A DNA stretch of 64,000 nt from Lenzites betulinus (Eukaryota > Basidiomycota > Agaricomycetes > Polyporales > Polyporaceae). Location: the NCBI GenBank assembly GCA_022264855.1, contig JABYQU010000036.1, positions 124,001 through 188,000 of the forward strand. The letters are read 5' to 3'. Both the position numbers and the translations under genes were made by a program. The notes under the pieces are model-generated. The model did no database searches. It saw only the letters and a list, made by a program, of their open reading frames with translations, and was not told the DNA's origin. Below are positions 21,461 to 32,086 of the stretch, one piece after another; within the stretch, counting starts at the first letter, position 1; the number at the start of each line of letters is the position of its first letter.

Positions 21461-24400
21461 TCATTCTTCGTGAAATCCGCCCATGGCCCTCACAGCCTCA
21501 GCGAGTCGTTTGTACTCCCTCAGAAGCTCGCCGACCTCCGAGACCTTGAGGTCGTCCTCGCTGCACGTCAAGAAGCGGCTGTTCGGGGGAGATATCCGAA
21601 TTGTGATGGGCGACTGCGCCCGAGACGACGAAGGCGACTCGGCCTGCTTCGGCGGATGCGGGGGCACCATTAATGAGGAGCGGCGAGAGGCGGTTGGAGA
21701 TATCTAAGTGGCATGTTCGTTACTGTCAGATGTCATTCGCTGGCATTGGACATGAACTAACCTTCGTTGGGTCGCCGCCCTGAGACTGTGACAATCGCGA
21801 CAGCCCGGGAACGCTTGCCAGGCGGTCCGCAAGGGTCTTTCTCCCGCTCGCGGACGCCGCTTTCCGCTTGCGAGCCTGCCGACTGCGCTGGCTCATCATG
21901 CTCTCAAAGCTCCTTATACTCCGCGTATCGTGCCCTTCCTCCTGCTCGTCATCTTCATCCTCGTCTTCCTCCTCGTCCTCCTCGTCCGATTCTTCAGACG
22001 CCGACACTTCTTCAGGCCGCATCGAGCGACTCGAGCCGGGCCGCGACGGCACGTCGACCATCTGCTGCCCCGCCTCCTCCGCCGAGACCGACTTCGCCCT
22101 GCCAGGCAGGGACGCCGCGATGCTCGCGATCGAAAAGTGCGTGTCGCGCCGGAGGAGCCCGAAGCGCGGCTGCGCGATGTTCCACGGCGCCGCGCCCTGG
22201 TCGGCGTCGACGGGCGGCGTCGCGACGCCATCCGGCCCGTTCCCGTCCGCCGCCTGCTGCCCCGGGAGGAGCGCGCGCAAGACGCCGAAGGAGGTGTCGA
22301 CGACGCCCGTGAGCACCTTGTTCGCGGACCCCGCGAGCGCGTCGACTTGCTGCTCCACGCGGCCGCGCAGGCTGGCCTGGGGCACGCGCGGTGAGCCCGA
22401 CTCGGAGCCGGTGCGGTTGATCGGGATGGGCGTGAGCTCGGCGGTGCTGTGAGCGGTGGGCATTAGTGTGTGCTTGTGGTACGAAACAGAGAGTGGTAGT
22501 GAGGAGAGACCCGCGCAGACTGCGGGGTCTGGGCCCGGCCACGCGAGGTGCCACGAAGTATAAAGCCACACGAGAGCCGCCAGCACAGCAAGGGTGCAAG
22601 CGAATTTCCATGTCCGAATACAAATCTGAAGGATATGCGGAAACATACCTGATGACCATTTTCTCGCTGTCTCCGAGGCCCAGCGCGGCGAGGTCAACGT
22701 TTTCCAGGAATTCGGCGACGGCCATGAGGTTGATGAGACAATAGCCCTCCTCGCCGCCCGCAGCGCGCTCGCGCCTGAAGCGCTGCGTAAAGAGCAGATG
22801 CGAGACCAGGTGTGGCGGATTCGCTTTCACCACGGCGAAAATCATCAGCGGAAGGATGATATCACCGGAGACCGGGGTCGGGGTCGTGACAGGGGACAAG
22901 GGTCGTGAGGGTGAAGTCTCGGGCGGAGGCGAGACGGTCAGAATAGGGGAGGGTGTTCGTATAAAGTCTGAATTGACCGAAGCGTCGTCAGGAGTTAGCA
23001 GCCCGCGATGATCACTGACACTGATGGGTCGCAGTTCAGCCGTTGGTGTCTCGACATCCGGCGAAACGATGACTGCAGGGGGAGGGGAGACAGATCGGTC
23101 TTGTTCGTCATCTTGTGGCCCTCTGTGTTTGAAAGAGCTTGCAAGCGGTGTCTTCTCGTCGATCATCTCGTCCTCGGCTCTGAGACGCAAGGGCGGCAGC
23201 TTGGAGAGACCATCTAAAGCAACATTATACTCAGCTGTATGACGATCCATTTGCGTGTGCGCTTACCGACAAGAATCTTGTGCACAGATACTAGCACGCC
23301 GGCTTTGTCCGCCGGCGCACGACATACCGAGTCTAGTTGCATGAGAGCTACAATGGAGATTAGCTAGGGAGAATATTTGAGGTTTAATTGATTACTGACT
23401 TTGTCCACAAGCTTTCACGAGCGAGTCGACCTCGCGCGTGGCCCTTCCTACCTCAACACCGAGATGGCTAAGGCTCAGATCAAGCAGATTGACTGCTGCA
23501 ATTCTGCTGGACAACGCTTCGTCGTGGGACACATCATCCGAACCAGGGGGTAGGAAGAGCCTGCAAGATCAATAGTCAGCTTCGTTCCACACCTCTCCCA
23601 CCCGAAACACCAACCTGTCATAGAAGAGCGAGCAAATAGCCCTCTCCACCGTATCCATAACCCGTGTCACGTAATGGGATTTCGGACTGTCCCGCTCGTC
23701 GTCGGTGTTCGCGTCCTTCTCCACATGTTCGCCTGCCTCCGAATCCGCTTCCTTCTCATCCTTGTCCTTATCTTTATCCCGCTCGCTCTCGTTCTCGCTG
23801 CTGCTCCCCGTCTTCGCATGCCGACGCCACCGCCGACCCTTGTGGTGTTCCTTTGCAACGTCCTCCGCCCACCGCTTCCGCACCTCTTCCTCCAGCTCGT
23901 ACAAAAACTCCTGCACCCGGCGCGCAATATCCTCGACCCCCTCCTCATCCACCGACCCAGCGAGATCCCCAGCAATATCCCAAGAATTTGGCCCGTCTGA
24001 CAACTTCCGCCCGGGGCTCGACCCGGCTGCGAGCCCACTCACGCGCCTCCCACCAGCCACGGGCGCGGCTTTGACAGGGACGACGGGCGAGAGCCACTGC
24101 GACCACTCGACGACCTTATCCCGGGCCCACGAAGGCACGCCTTCGCTTGCGAGCACATCTTCGAGCTCTCCCTTGAGCGCGCCCGCGATGCCCCCGAGGA
24201 CCTGCGTTCGCTGCACGCGTCCTGTAATGATATATGCAGGGACATTATGCGGAGCAGTGTGTTCTGCCACAGCGGCGGGCGAGGATGCGCTCGAGGCAGC
24301 CGCAGGCGAGCCGGGGGACGTCGATACTGGCTCTACGGGGAGCGCTAATGGGCCGGTCGTAGGACTGGCCGGCGGTGTGGGCGAAGCGGCGTTCGCACGT

Positions 24401-25537
24401 CCGAAAAGGGATGCGAAGGGGTTCGAGAGCCTTGCACCTGTGCTGGTGTTCGCGGCGCTTGCTGCGGACAATGGAGGGCGCGCCCCCGGCCGTGGTGGCA
24501 GCGGGGGCCCCTTGGGCTGCGGTGGGGGCCGGGGCGGAAGGGGGATGTTGGACACGTGCGCATGTACTCCAAAGGCAGGGTAGGGGTGCGTGGTGCGCGG
24601 TGAGTGTGTGGGGTGGTGTCCATGGACTGGGGAAGACGAAGGCGATGATGAGAGCGGCCGCGGGAGGGGTGCGAGCGCTGCATATGCTGAAGCGCGTGTC
24701 GCTGGACTAAGTAATCCCTGGTACGATTTCGAAGTCGGGGATAACGTAGAGCGGAACGTGAGCACATTCCTGTTCGCATCACGAGCGAACCGAGGGCAAT
24801 TCGACACTCAAAATCAGCCTCGGGCTATGTACGAGAAGCAAGCTGTACATCAACAACTTACTCTGTGATCGAACCCCGAAGGCCTGATAGCGTTACGACA
24901 CTCGTGGCCCGGGAAGCAGCACCGGCATCGCAGAACGCGACGTGGTCCTTGATGAAGTCCGGTGTGATGGACACACTCGCGGGATGCTGATCGCGGGGCA
25001 GCAGAAGGGTGGCCTGCGACGTTGTTCGGACGGCCCATCAGCGTGGCTCGCAACCCTGGCAGAGCGAGCACCGACCTTTCCGTCCACGACGGCATTCCAG
25101 AGCTCGTTCCATTCCGGTGCGCGGTCTGCCTCCAGCGCGAACCGCTCCAGAATGAGCCATCCGGTGCTGGCGACATCAAGGCCGTCCTTCTGCGCCGCGG
25201 CCTTGACGTTCATCAGCTGTAGCCTATTTGCTGCGTCTCGATCTGATGGGGTGGCCGGGTGCATGGTCGCGCCCGTGGTCGTCGTTGTCGTTGCGGGGGA
25301 GGGTGCACCCCGTTGCCTAGGGGTATATGGTACATACCGCGGGGTTGGTGTCGAAGTAGTAGGAGATGTCTCGCTTGTAGGGAGAGCAGTCGTAGAGGGT
25401 GAGGTGGAAGGTGAAGGACCCGGGGGTGGAGAGAGTAGGGGGTGAGCCGTCAAGCTCTCGTGCGAGGAATTACGCTGAATGCTGAGGGTTCCGCGACTGA
25501 TAGAGCCTGTAGGGAATAGAGCATCGCGTCTAGACAT
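21461..25537 (-). CDS. VPS9-domain protein, probable Rab5-family guanine nucleotide exchange factor
   Basis: Eight exons (25537-25076, 25013-24862, 24769-23615, 23560-23400, 23347-23267, 23213-22649, 22446-21762, 21703-21461) chain in phase to 1,167 residues. The N-terminal part has a conserved block (ASTGWLILERF, VTLSGLRGSIT, LTFRSTLSPTSKSY), followed by Pro-rich linker. The VPS9 helical bundle starts at TRVMDTVERAICSLFYDR near residue 580. The catalytic core has GDIILPLMIFAVVKANPPHL and EEGYCLINLMAVAEF near residues 785-840, matching the family's D-x-x-LP and Y-x-x-x-x-x-x-A-x-x-F pattern. The domain is split by roughly 90 low-complexity residues between bundle and core. The tail includes a highly acidic run (about residues 1010-1030) followed by a basic patch. 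It likely acts at endosomes on Rab5/Vps21-type GTPases. Confidence 0.88.
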
Positions 25538-26396
25538 GGTGTCAAGTGAGGCAGAGGTATTGGCAGCTTTCTACTGAAACAAGTTTACACAGCGGACATG
25601 CGTGTTGGGGGGTCGAGATTATCGCCTGTCGTCAAGTCTGGTCAATGTCTGTACACCGTCACATTAGGAACCGGACAGAGAGATGACAGAGATGCCTTCC
25701 ATATAACGCATCATTGAACTTTTGTCATTCAAAAGCCTCGTAAAATATCCAGCGGCCTTTCGTCTGACCGTCCGTCTCATACTGAATGCATTCCGAAGGT
25801 AGCAAGAAACCCGCTTTACACGCTGATCACGGATTGGTCTGCGCGAGTAATCAGCGTGCAACTATGGCGGCAGAAGTTGCAACACCGAAAGCACAGCCGG
25901 CCTTCGGTTACGGCGATATGATTTCGGTGTAACATCTCGTTATGTACGTAGCTCCATACTCCTGGGGCAAGGACAGAAGAAGGCCCATTAACCGGAGAAG
26001 TGTACTCACCAGATGATAGGGCAAGATCTAAGTGGAAAGCGACAAGACAGAAATGCAGCAGATCAGCAATATTGGAGCAGCTGTGTATATGGACTGTGTC
26101 AATATGTCATGATCGTACGCCGCTTTGAAGGGAAGAGGGAGCATTCGAATCCTGTCAGTTGCTTTTCCAGTATCGAACAGCCTCCAACTCCACCATAACG
26201 TACTCTCGATACCATGCTCTCGAAAGCTTGATACACAAGGCGGTGCAGTAGCAGGTATGGAAAACGAAATACTGCAACCACCTGCATTGCACTGCACATC
26301 GCATGGAGCGTACGCAGCCAGAGGGCTCCAGCGTACAGCGACAGATGTCCGCACGTCTTAATCCCGGGCGGAGGTGCAGAACCAAACGGAAAGCAC
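25538..26396. other. upstream region of the VPS9 gene, no gene seen
   Basis: About 860 bases of mixed composition with only short frames on both strands. The 5' end of the VPS9 transcript is expected at the left edge. Nothing else is supported. Confidence 0.35.
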
Positions 26397-27115
26397 TCAC
26401 AAGCTAGTGTCCCAGAAACTGCCTAATTGCGTTCGCGAACTGCACGCGGGGCAGGTGATTGCAATTTCAGACGGCTTCGCCTCAGACGTCCCAGCGCAGT
26501 GTCTCCGCCGACGCCGTCGTGGCGTAATAGTGAGGTAGTCGTGTCTTCGGAGCGTGCGCCGCGGGACTTCGGGCGAACGAGACGGACGTCGGAGCTCGCG
26601 CGGTCTGCGCCTTGATAGATGCGGGTCAAGCCTGTGATGAATGCAGCACAAGGAGGCGGCGTTGTACACCGGACGGCGAGCGAGAGATGATAGCAGATGG
26701 GAGCGCAGAGCAGAGCAAGATGCGGCGTCGGACTTGCCAAGCACTGTCAGGACGGCAGTCGTCGTCGAGCTAATCATCAGACGCCCGCAATGGGATGACG
26801 CGGATAGGCGCGCGTCGGGGGGCGCGGGAATATCCGCGGCGCATCGGCGCATCAAACCGCCTCCCAAATTGGAAGGAGACTCTTTCGAGCCTCCGCCGTG
26901 CTGTCCTTGCCTCCTTCCTCGACATGAGACCAGCAGAATTCTACGAACTGGGCTTGTTGACTCACCTTCATACCCGATGATACGATCTTTACACCTCCGA
27001 CTAGCCTCGGGACCTCAAGCGACAGACATGTCGCACTGAGGCTAGCCGTCCGCGCCAGAAAGAGGTCGTGGAACGCGTTCGCCCTTCTAGCACAGACCGG
27101 AACACTTCCCCGCAC
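26397..27115 (-). CDS. possible two- or three-exon gene, product not recognised
   Basis: Two open stretches on the minus strand look like exons of one small gene. The first begins at 27115 with MRGSVPVCARRANAFHD, continues LEVPRLVGGVKIVSSGMK and then meets a good donor (GTGAGT). The second is open for about 156 codons to a stop at 26397 and contains ISSTTTAVLTVLGKSD and SSLARRPVYNAAS, basic and Ser-rich, ending in SSRTQLGSFWDTSL. A TATAATAG-like element on the minus strand near 27240 lies upstream. I recognise no family, and a rival frame over part of exon 2 is also open, so this may be spurious. Confidence 0.25.
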
Positions 27116-30100
27116 CCCAGCTGAGTTCGAATGCGCGTTCGTGGAACGTCGTCGCCAAGGCGCTCACTGGCACGCCCGAGTCGTCCACCAGAAAGAATGC
27201 AGCTCGGCGGCGAGACCCGCGCCCGGACGGCGGAACGCCCTATTATACATACTTATGAACTCAGCTCAGCTCCCGTTCTCCCGCTCTTTCACCTCGGGTG
27301 CGTGCGTGACGGCCGACACTTCACCCATGTCGTACAAATGACAATAACAGAGTCACCACGAGCACTACCTAGCCGAGACGGAGTGCCCAAATCCAGCCGC
27401 ACGCCCGACGCGCGCGCACGTCCCGATTCGCCGTCGCACGCACGCAACGGCGCGTCCCACGCACGCCCAGGGACGCGCTCTCCCGCCAAATGAGCGACCG
27501 GGGGTGCAGCAGCCCGAGGGCGCGTGGCCGCGTCGGGAGGCGGGCTGCTATTGCGGGACAATAGGGCCGCCCACACGCGTCGCACGCCCCCCCTCATTAC
27601 CTACGCGAGCCGCACCGTCGCCGCCACGACGACGGGACGACGGGGCCCTTGCGACGCGAAATGACATATGCCACCCGTGCGTACCCGTTGAATGCCGGAT
27701 CCCGCTGGCCGCCCTGCGGCTTGCAATTGCTCGCTGCATGTGGGCTGCTGCGGCAGGGCCGGTCGCCAGGGTCGTCCACGCACAGACTGGCCGGCCGACT
27801 CGAGCGACTTGCAGGGCCTCGCTGGCCCACCCGCCTTGCACCTTTCCGTGCACACGCGCCGGTCGCGTCGGACATCCCGGGGCGCACCAACCACGAGATA
27901 CGCCCACGCTCAACTGGCAATGGCTGGGGCTTTGCATTGGGGAAACACAACGCGACGCGCGCGCCCGCGCTCCGAGGATGTGCGGCCCCAGCGCAGCCCT
28001 CCCGCTGATCTCGGTGAGTCGCTTCAACACCTACTCACCGCACGCACCGCGCTCGCTGTGCCTCCGCCGATCCTGGTATCTTACAGAACGTGCGGGCACG
28101 CAGAGCGTCGGGCGTAACGGCAAGAATCAAGATGGGGCAGAGACTCAGATGTGCATGATCGCGCACTCGTCGGCATCAGCGCGAGCGCGATGTGGGCTTC
28201 CCCAGATGTACTAGTGCCTAGTGGTTCGCCGTTCACGTTCAGACTCCAGAGGGACGCGCGCGTTGACCGCACTGTGCGGATTCGGCGGACTCGGCGGGAC
28301 GCAACATCGGAGGTCGCGCGCGCGTCTCCGGGCCATCACGCATCGCGCTCTGACGTGTCGCACATTCGACGTTAGTCCGGCCGGGGGCAGGAGGAGCACG
28401 CTCGCGCACTGAGCACTCGCGCCGTCGCGTCGGTCGGGACGGCCCGCTTTGAGATTGAGATTGGGCGGCAGACAGAGGGTGTGCATATGATATGATATGG
28501 CCAGGTATGTACATACTGTGATCCCGGACTTTGTTCGCTGACTCAAAACGTTGGATGGTTATGTCACCACGGCGCACACGTACCTCTGCGGCATCCACAA
28601 GAAGCTCGCGTCGAACATGCGTACTTACGCGTCGACGCGGACACTTGAGTAAGAACATGTAAGCACCCGCGCTGTCGTCACCACGCACCCGCGCACGCCC
28701 CGCGCCGCTCACAAGCAGGCAAACGCGTACGCGCGTGCTGAACAGCGACCGCCATGAACGCCGAGCCACTAACAGATCCCGCCGCCGAACTAGGAAGGGA
28801 CTGCAGCCGCATCACCCATCACCCTCTGATCTATCATCATCCAGCATTCATTCGCAGCGTACACCCAGCACCGTTATGGCAATCCCGGACAGCAATGCCC
28901 AACCCCTGGCGTGCCCGGCGGGGAAGCGGGAGGCGGCGCGTCGTCGTCATATCACCTGCCACGCACCTGACACTCCGACACTGGCAACATCCGACTCTGC
29001 GCGCGCCGCAGGACCGTGCCCGTCGCCGACGCGCAGGCCGTCGACAGCGTGGGCGTGGTCGCGATCGTAGCTGTCAGGCTCAGCGGCGGTGCCGCATGCG
29101 TGCATATGTGCGTTGCGTAGAAGCACACCTGGGGCCGCAGCGCAGCGCAGAGGCTTGGCTGGAGGTGAGCGCTTGAGCATCCATATGTCTGCATCGCGTC
29201 GTCGCGTTTCATGGCTGCGTTCGAAGTTCTAGCGCTGCATGCAATTGGCCCCGCCGTCGCGACTCGCGAACAGGACATCGAGCACTGAGCAAGGACCCAG
29301 AAGCATGCCCGTGCACGAACTACGGCCCAGGAATGCTCCGAGAAGTTATTACCAGCCCGCTGTGATAAGACCGCGCCTGCAGCAGCGCGTCCGGAGGCTC
29401 GCTCGCACCCAATCGCGGGATCTCGTGTCAGGGTTGCTCGCGCGCGCGCGCACACACACACAGTGACACAGTAAGTACTAGTCGCCGCCCTACCCCACCG
29501 CGCTCAAGCCTCACTTGCACAGACTGCCCGAGAGTCCCAAACCTCCCCTCCGCGGAGTGTCAGATCCCTGCCCACCTGGCCACTGGAACAGCGTACACCG
29601 CGCACCGCCGCCCAGGCTGCCTTGTACTTCCTGCGCGCCCAATAGCAATTGACGTATCGACCAGATTCGAGCGCGCGATCGCGAGCGACGCCGGCGGGGC
29701 CGGGGGCCAATCCCGCGCCCCTCCCGGAGGACCGGAGCAGACGCACTCTCCCTCCGTCCATGTCCGGGAACGGAACTGCCGCCACAGTTGCGAGCGCGAC
29801 CGTCTTGCAATCGACGCGCCCCGGCGAGACCGCGCGCGGCCGTTGGGGCCTGACGGTGACTCTGGCGCTCTGGCGCTCCCGGGGACAGCGCGGGTGCGGA
29901 AGTGGGTGACCGCGTCGTGCGAGGTCGACTCAGCCTGTCAGGGTCTGCGCCGGATCCGGATAGAGGAGGCAGCAGAGGTCGGGAGCAGGGGGTGCAGACG
30001 GACAGACAGGGTGTGGGAGGCTGTATCATGATGCAGTGATGGCTTCCGGGTTCCTTGGTCTGGATAGCTCTCCAATATACGCAGGAAGGAGCTTTACTAG

Positions 30101-30973
30101 TGGGCATCGCGATATCCGGGGTCGCAGCGCAGAACCTTGCAGCTGGCTTCCTCGCAGGCGCACAGGTATAGCAGCTGCACACGGGGCGAGGACTCGGAGG
30201 TGATAAGCTCGAGCGGGAGGGTTCGATACCGCGCGCGGAGACGCGGTCGGGCGGGCGCTCGGGGTCAGGGACGGCGGTCCATTTGCGGGGAAGCGTCCCG
30301 TGGGTGCCACGCGAGGGGGCGGCAACGCGCGAGGTGCCAGCCGAGCTCAGCTGCCCGGCGACCTGGCGAGATCGCGCGCGCGATAAGTCGGGGCTGCATT
30401 TGCCATTAACAATATTTCGTATTCGGTATTCAGCAGCACTTGTCGCGGCGGGGTCGGCAGCAATCACGCCGTGTTCTGGAAAGCCGCCGTCGGTGGCCGT
30501 CCCCCGACGCAGTCGCCTTGGGCGAGCGTGCCGTGCGCAGCAGCAGCACCTGAGGGGCTCACGTATACGTATAGCTCGCTAATATTATGCGCTCCGGACG
30601 ACGACTGTTTCGCCGGCCATGGATCGATGCGCCTCGGGGTCCGCCTCGGCCGGTGAGACCTGGTGGGATCGACGGCGGGTGGTTGGCGACCATGCGGGAC
30701 GGCGGGGGTGAAGCCGGTGGGGTGGAGGATGAGGTAAGCGGAAGGCAGGCGTTGTGGCGGCAGGCCCGGCGGGAGAGGCGACGCCGCTTCTGTATGCGTA
30801 CGCCCGCCCGGGCGCCAGAAGGGCCCTAGCTCCCGGTCTTGACGGACCTCCTAGCCTCGATCCCATCGCCCTCCCGGCGACCTAATATCATACCCGCATC
30901 CTACATATACCCTATCGCCCGTCCCTTGTCCCGCTCAGCTACCCAGCCCTACCCGTCCCTCTCCACACACACC
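27116..30973. other. 3.9-kb GC-rich gene-free stretch
   Basis: Dense in CpG and CGCG, with many overlapping open frames on all six strands, which is what random GC-rich sequence gives. No exon chain, domain or codon bias convinced me. It contains a (CG)n(CA)n microsatellite at 29439-29462. The last 150 bases are C/T-rich and lead to the ATG of the Bud6-like gene. Confidence 0.45.
29439..29462. repeat. (CG)6(CA)6 alternating purine-pyrimidine microsatellite
   Basis: Six CG dinucleotides run straight into six CA dinucleotides, giving 24 bases of uninterrupted pyrimidine-purine alternation. Such tracts are the classical sequence type that can adopt left-handed Z-DNA under negative supercoiling. 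Confidence 0.85.
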
Positions 30974-32086
30974 ATGCAGGTCCACCTCCGCCCCAGCAGC
31001 TTCGTCGTCGGCCAGCCCATCTCGCCCGTCTCCTGGCCCCGCAAGCTCCCCAAGCCTGCCCACATCAGTGTTAATGTGCGTTCGCTATCGCACCACATAC
31101 CCGACATGTGCTAATCCAGACCCGCAGACCTCCCGCCGCCCCGTCTCTGCAGGCTCCACCTGCTCGACGTCCTCCACGCTCTCCATCCCGCCCTCGCCCT
31201 CCTCACTCTCCCCGTCCTCCTCCACGAGCTCGCTCCCCTCGCCACAGTCGCCGCAGCGGCCCGAGTCCGAGGTGCACCGCGCGGTGTCGCGGCTGCTCAG
31301 CCTCACGAAGCAACTCCAGGAGGTGATCGCGCTCTGGGCACAAGGGTCCGCGGGGGAGGCGGAAGTGAGCGATGCGTTCGTCCTCGTCGGGAGCCAGTTC
31401 GACTCCACGGCGCGGGCATTCTGGCGCGTAGGCGTCGACATGAGGTGAGCGTCCGCTTCATTTTCGCTACTCTTCGTTCTGTTCCTCCTCCTTGCCTGGC
31501 TTTTTTCCTTCGCCTGCGCAGTACGGCGGCGGAGGACGGGGTGGGTGGCGCAGCAGGCAGGCGGGTCTGGCGCTTCCTCCGCAGCGGCCGGACATTCTCT
31601 TCGCTTCATTTCGCGGCCCCTGACTCAGTGTGCGCGACGCCCGGCGTGTGCTGTCCCCGGCTCGTGTCCTTCTGCCCGCTCTTCTCGGCGCCTGCGTTGC
31701 CTATTGTTGGACGCAGCCTTTCCCCTCTTCGTGCGCCCTGCGCTTACCTACCATACACGTGCCGCTGCAATACATTCATTTCGCTCTTTTTATGCTTCCA
31801 CACTTGTGTTTCACACTCCCTGGCCCCGAGGACATCCACTCACGCGCGCCCGATTCTGCAGCGACCTCTACGACGTCCCGCGCGCCCTCCGCACCGTCCT
31901 CGAGGGCATGCTCGCGGAGAACCCGTCCCCAGACGTCCTCGCGCGCTACTCGCCCCGCATACGCAGGATCATCGTCGACCTCCTGCACGGGCTCCAGCAC
32001 AAGCAGACCCCGTACTGGTCCGCCGTCGCACGCTCGCGAGAGACCCTCCCCGCGTCCGCGTCAGGAACGAGCATGCACGATGGATA
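30974..32086 (+). CDS. short protein made of the Bud6/Aip3 N-terminal domain
   Basis: Exons 30974-31075, about 31127-31444 and about 31861-32086 on the plus strand, with GT-AG introns; the second intron is unusually long (about 415 bases). The N-terminus reads MQVHLRPSSFVVGQPISPVS and is followed by a Ser/Pro-rich linker. The domain reads EVHRAVSRLLSLTKQLQEVI, ALWAQGSAGEAEVSDAF, DSTARAFWRVGVDM, LYDVPRALRTVLEGMLAENP and YSPRIRRIIVDLLHGLQHKQ. This matches the N-terminal region of the actin-interacting polarity factor Bud6/Aip3, where it supports localisation. The coiled-coil and actin/formin-binding C-terminal half of Bud6 is absent: translation stops after HDG. The ATG has a strong context (CACACCATGCAGG). 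Confidence 0.7.

Noticed and set aside
21767..24710. Long plus-strand frames within 21.8-24.7 kb
   Set aside because: Antisense to VPS9 exons; the minus-strand chain carries the VPS9 domain and agreeing intron phases.
24850..25537. Treating the first two exons of the VPS9 gene as a separate upstream gene
   Set aside because: The exons at 25537-25076 and 25013-24862 join in phase to the next exon (GLRGSIT-ENVLTFRSTLSP), a string I recall as continuous in homologues, so it is one gene.
26130..26170. tRNA-like T-arm phrase (ATTCGAATCC)
   Set aside because: No matching acceptor stem, D-arm or anticodon arm at the right spacing.
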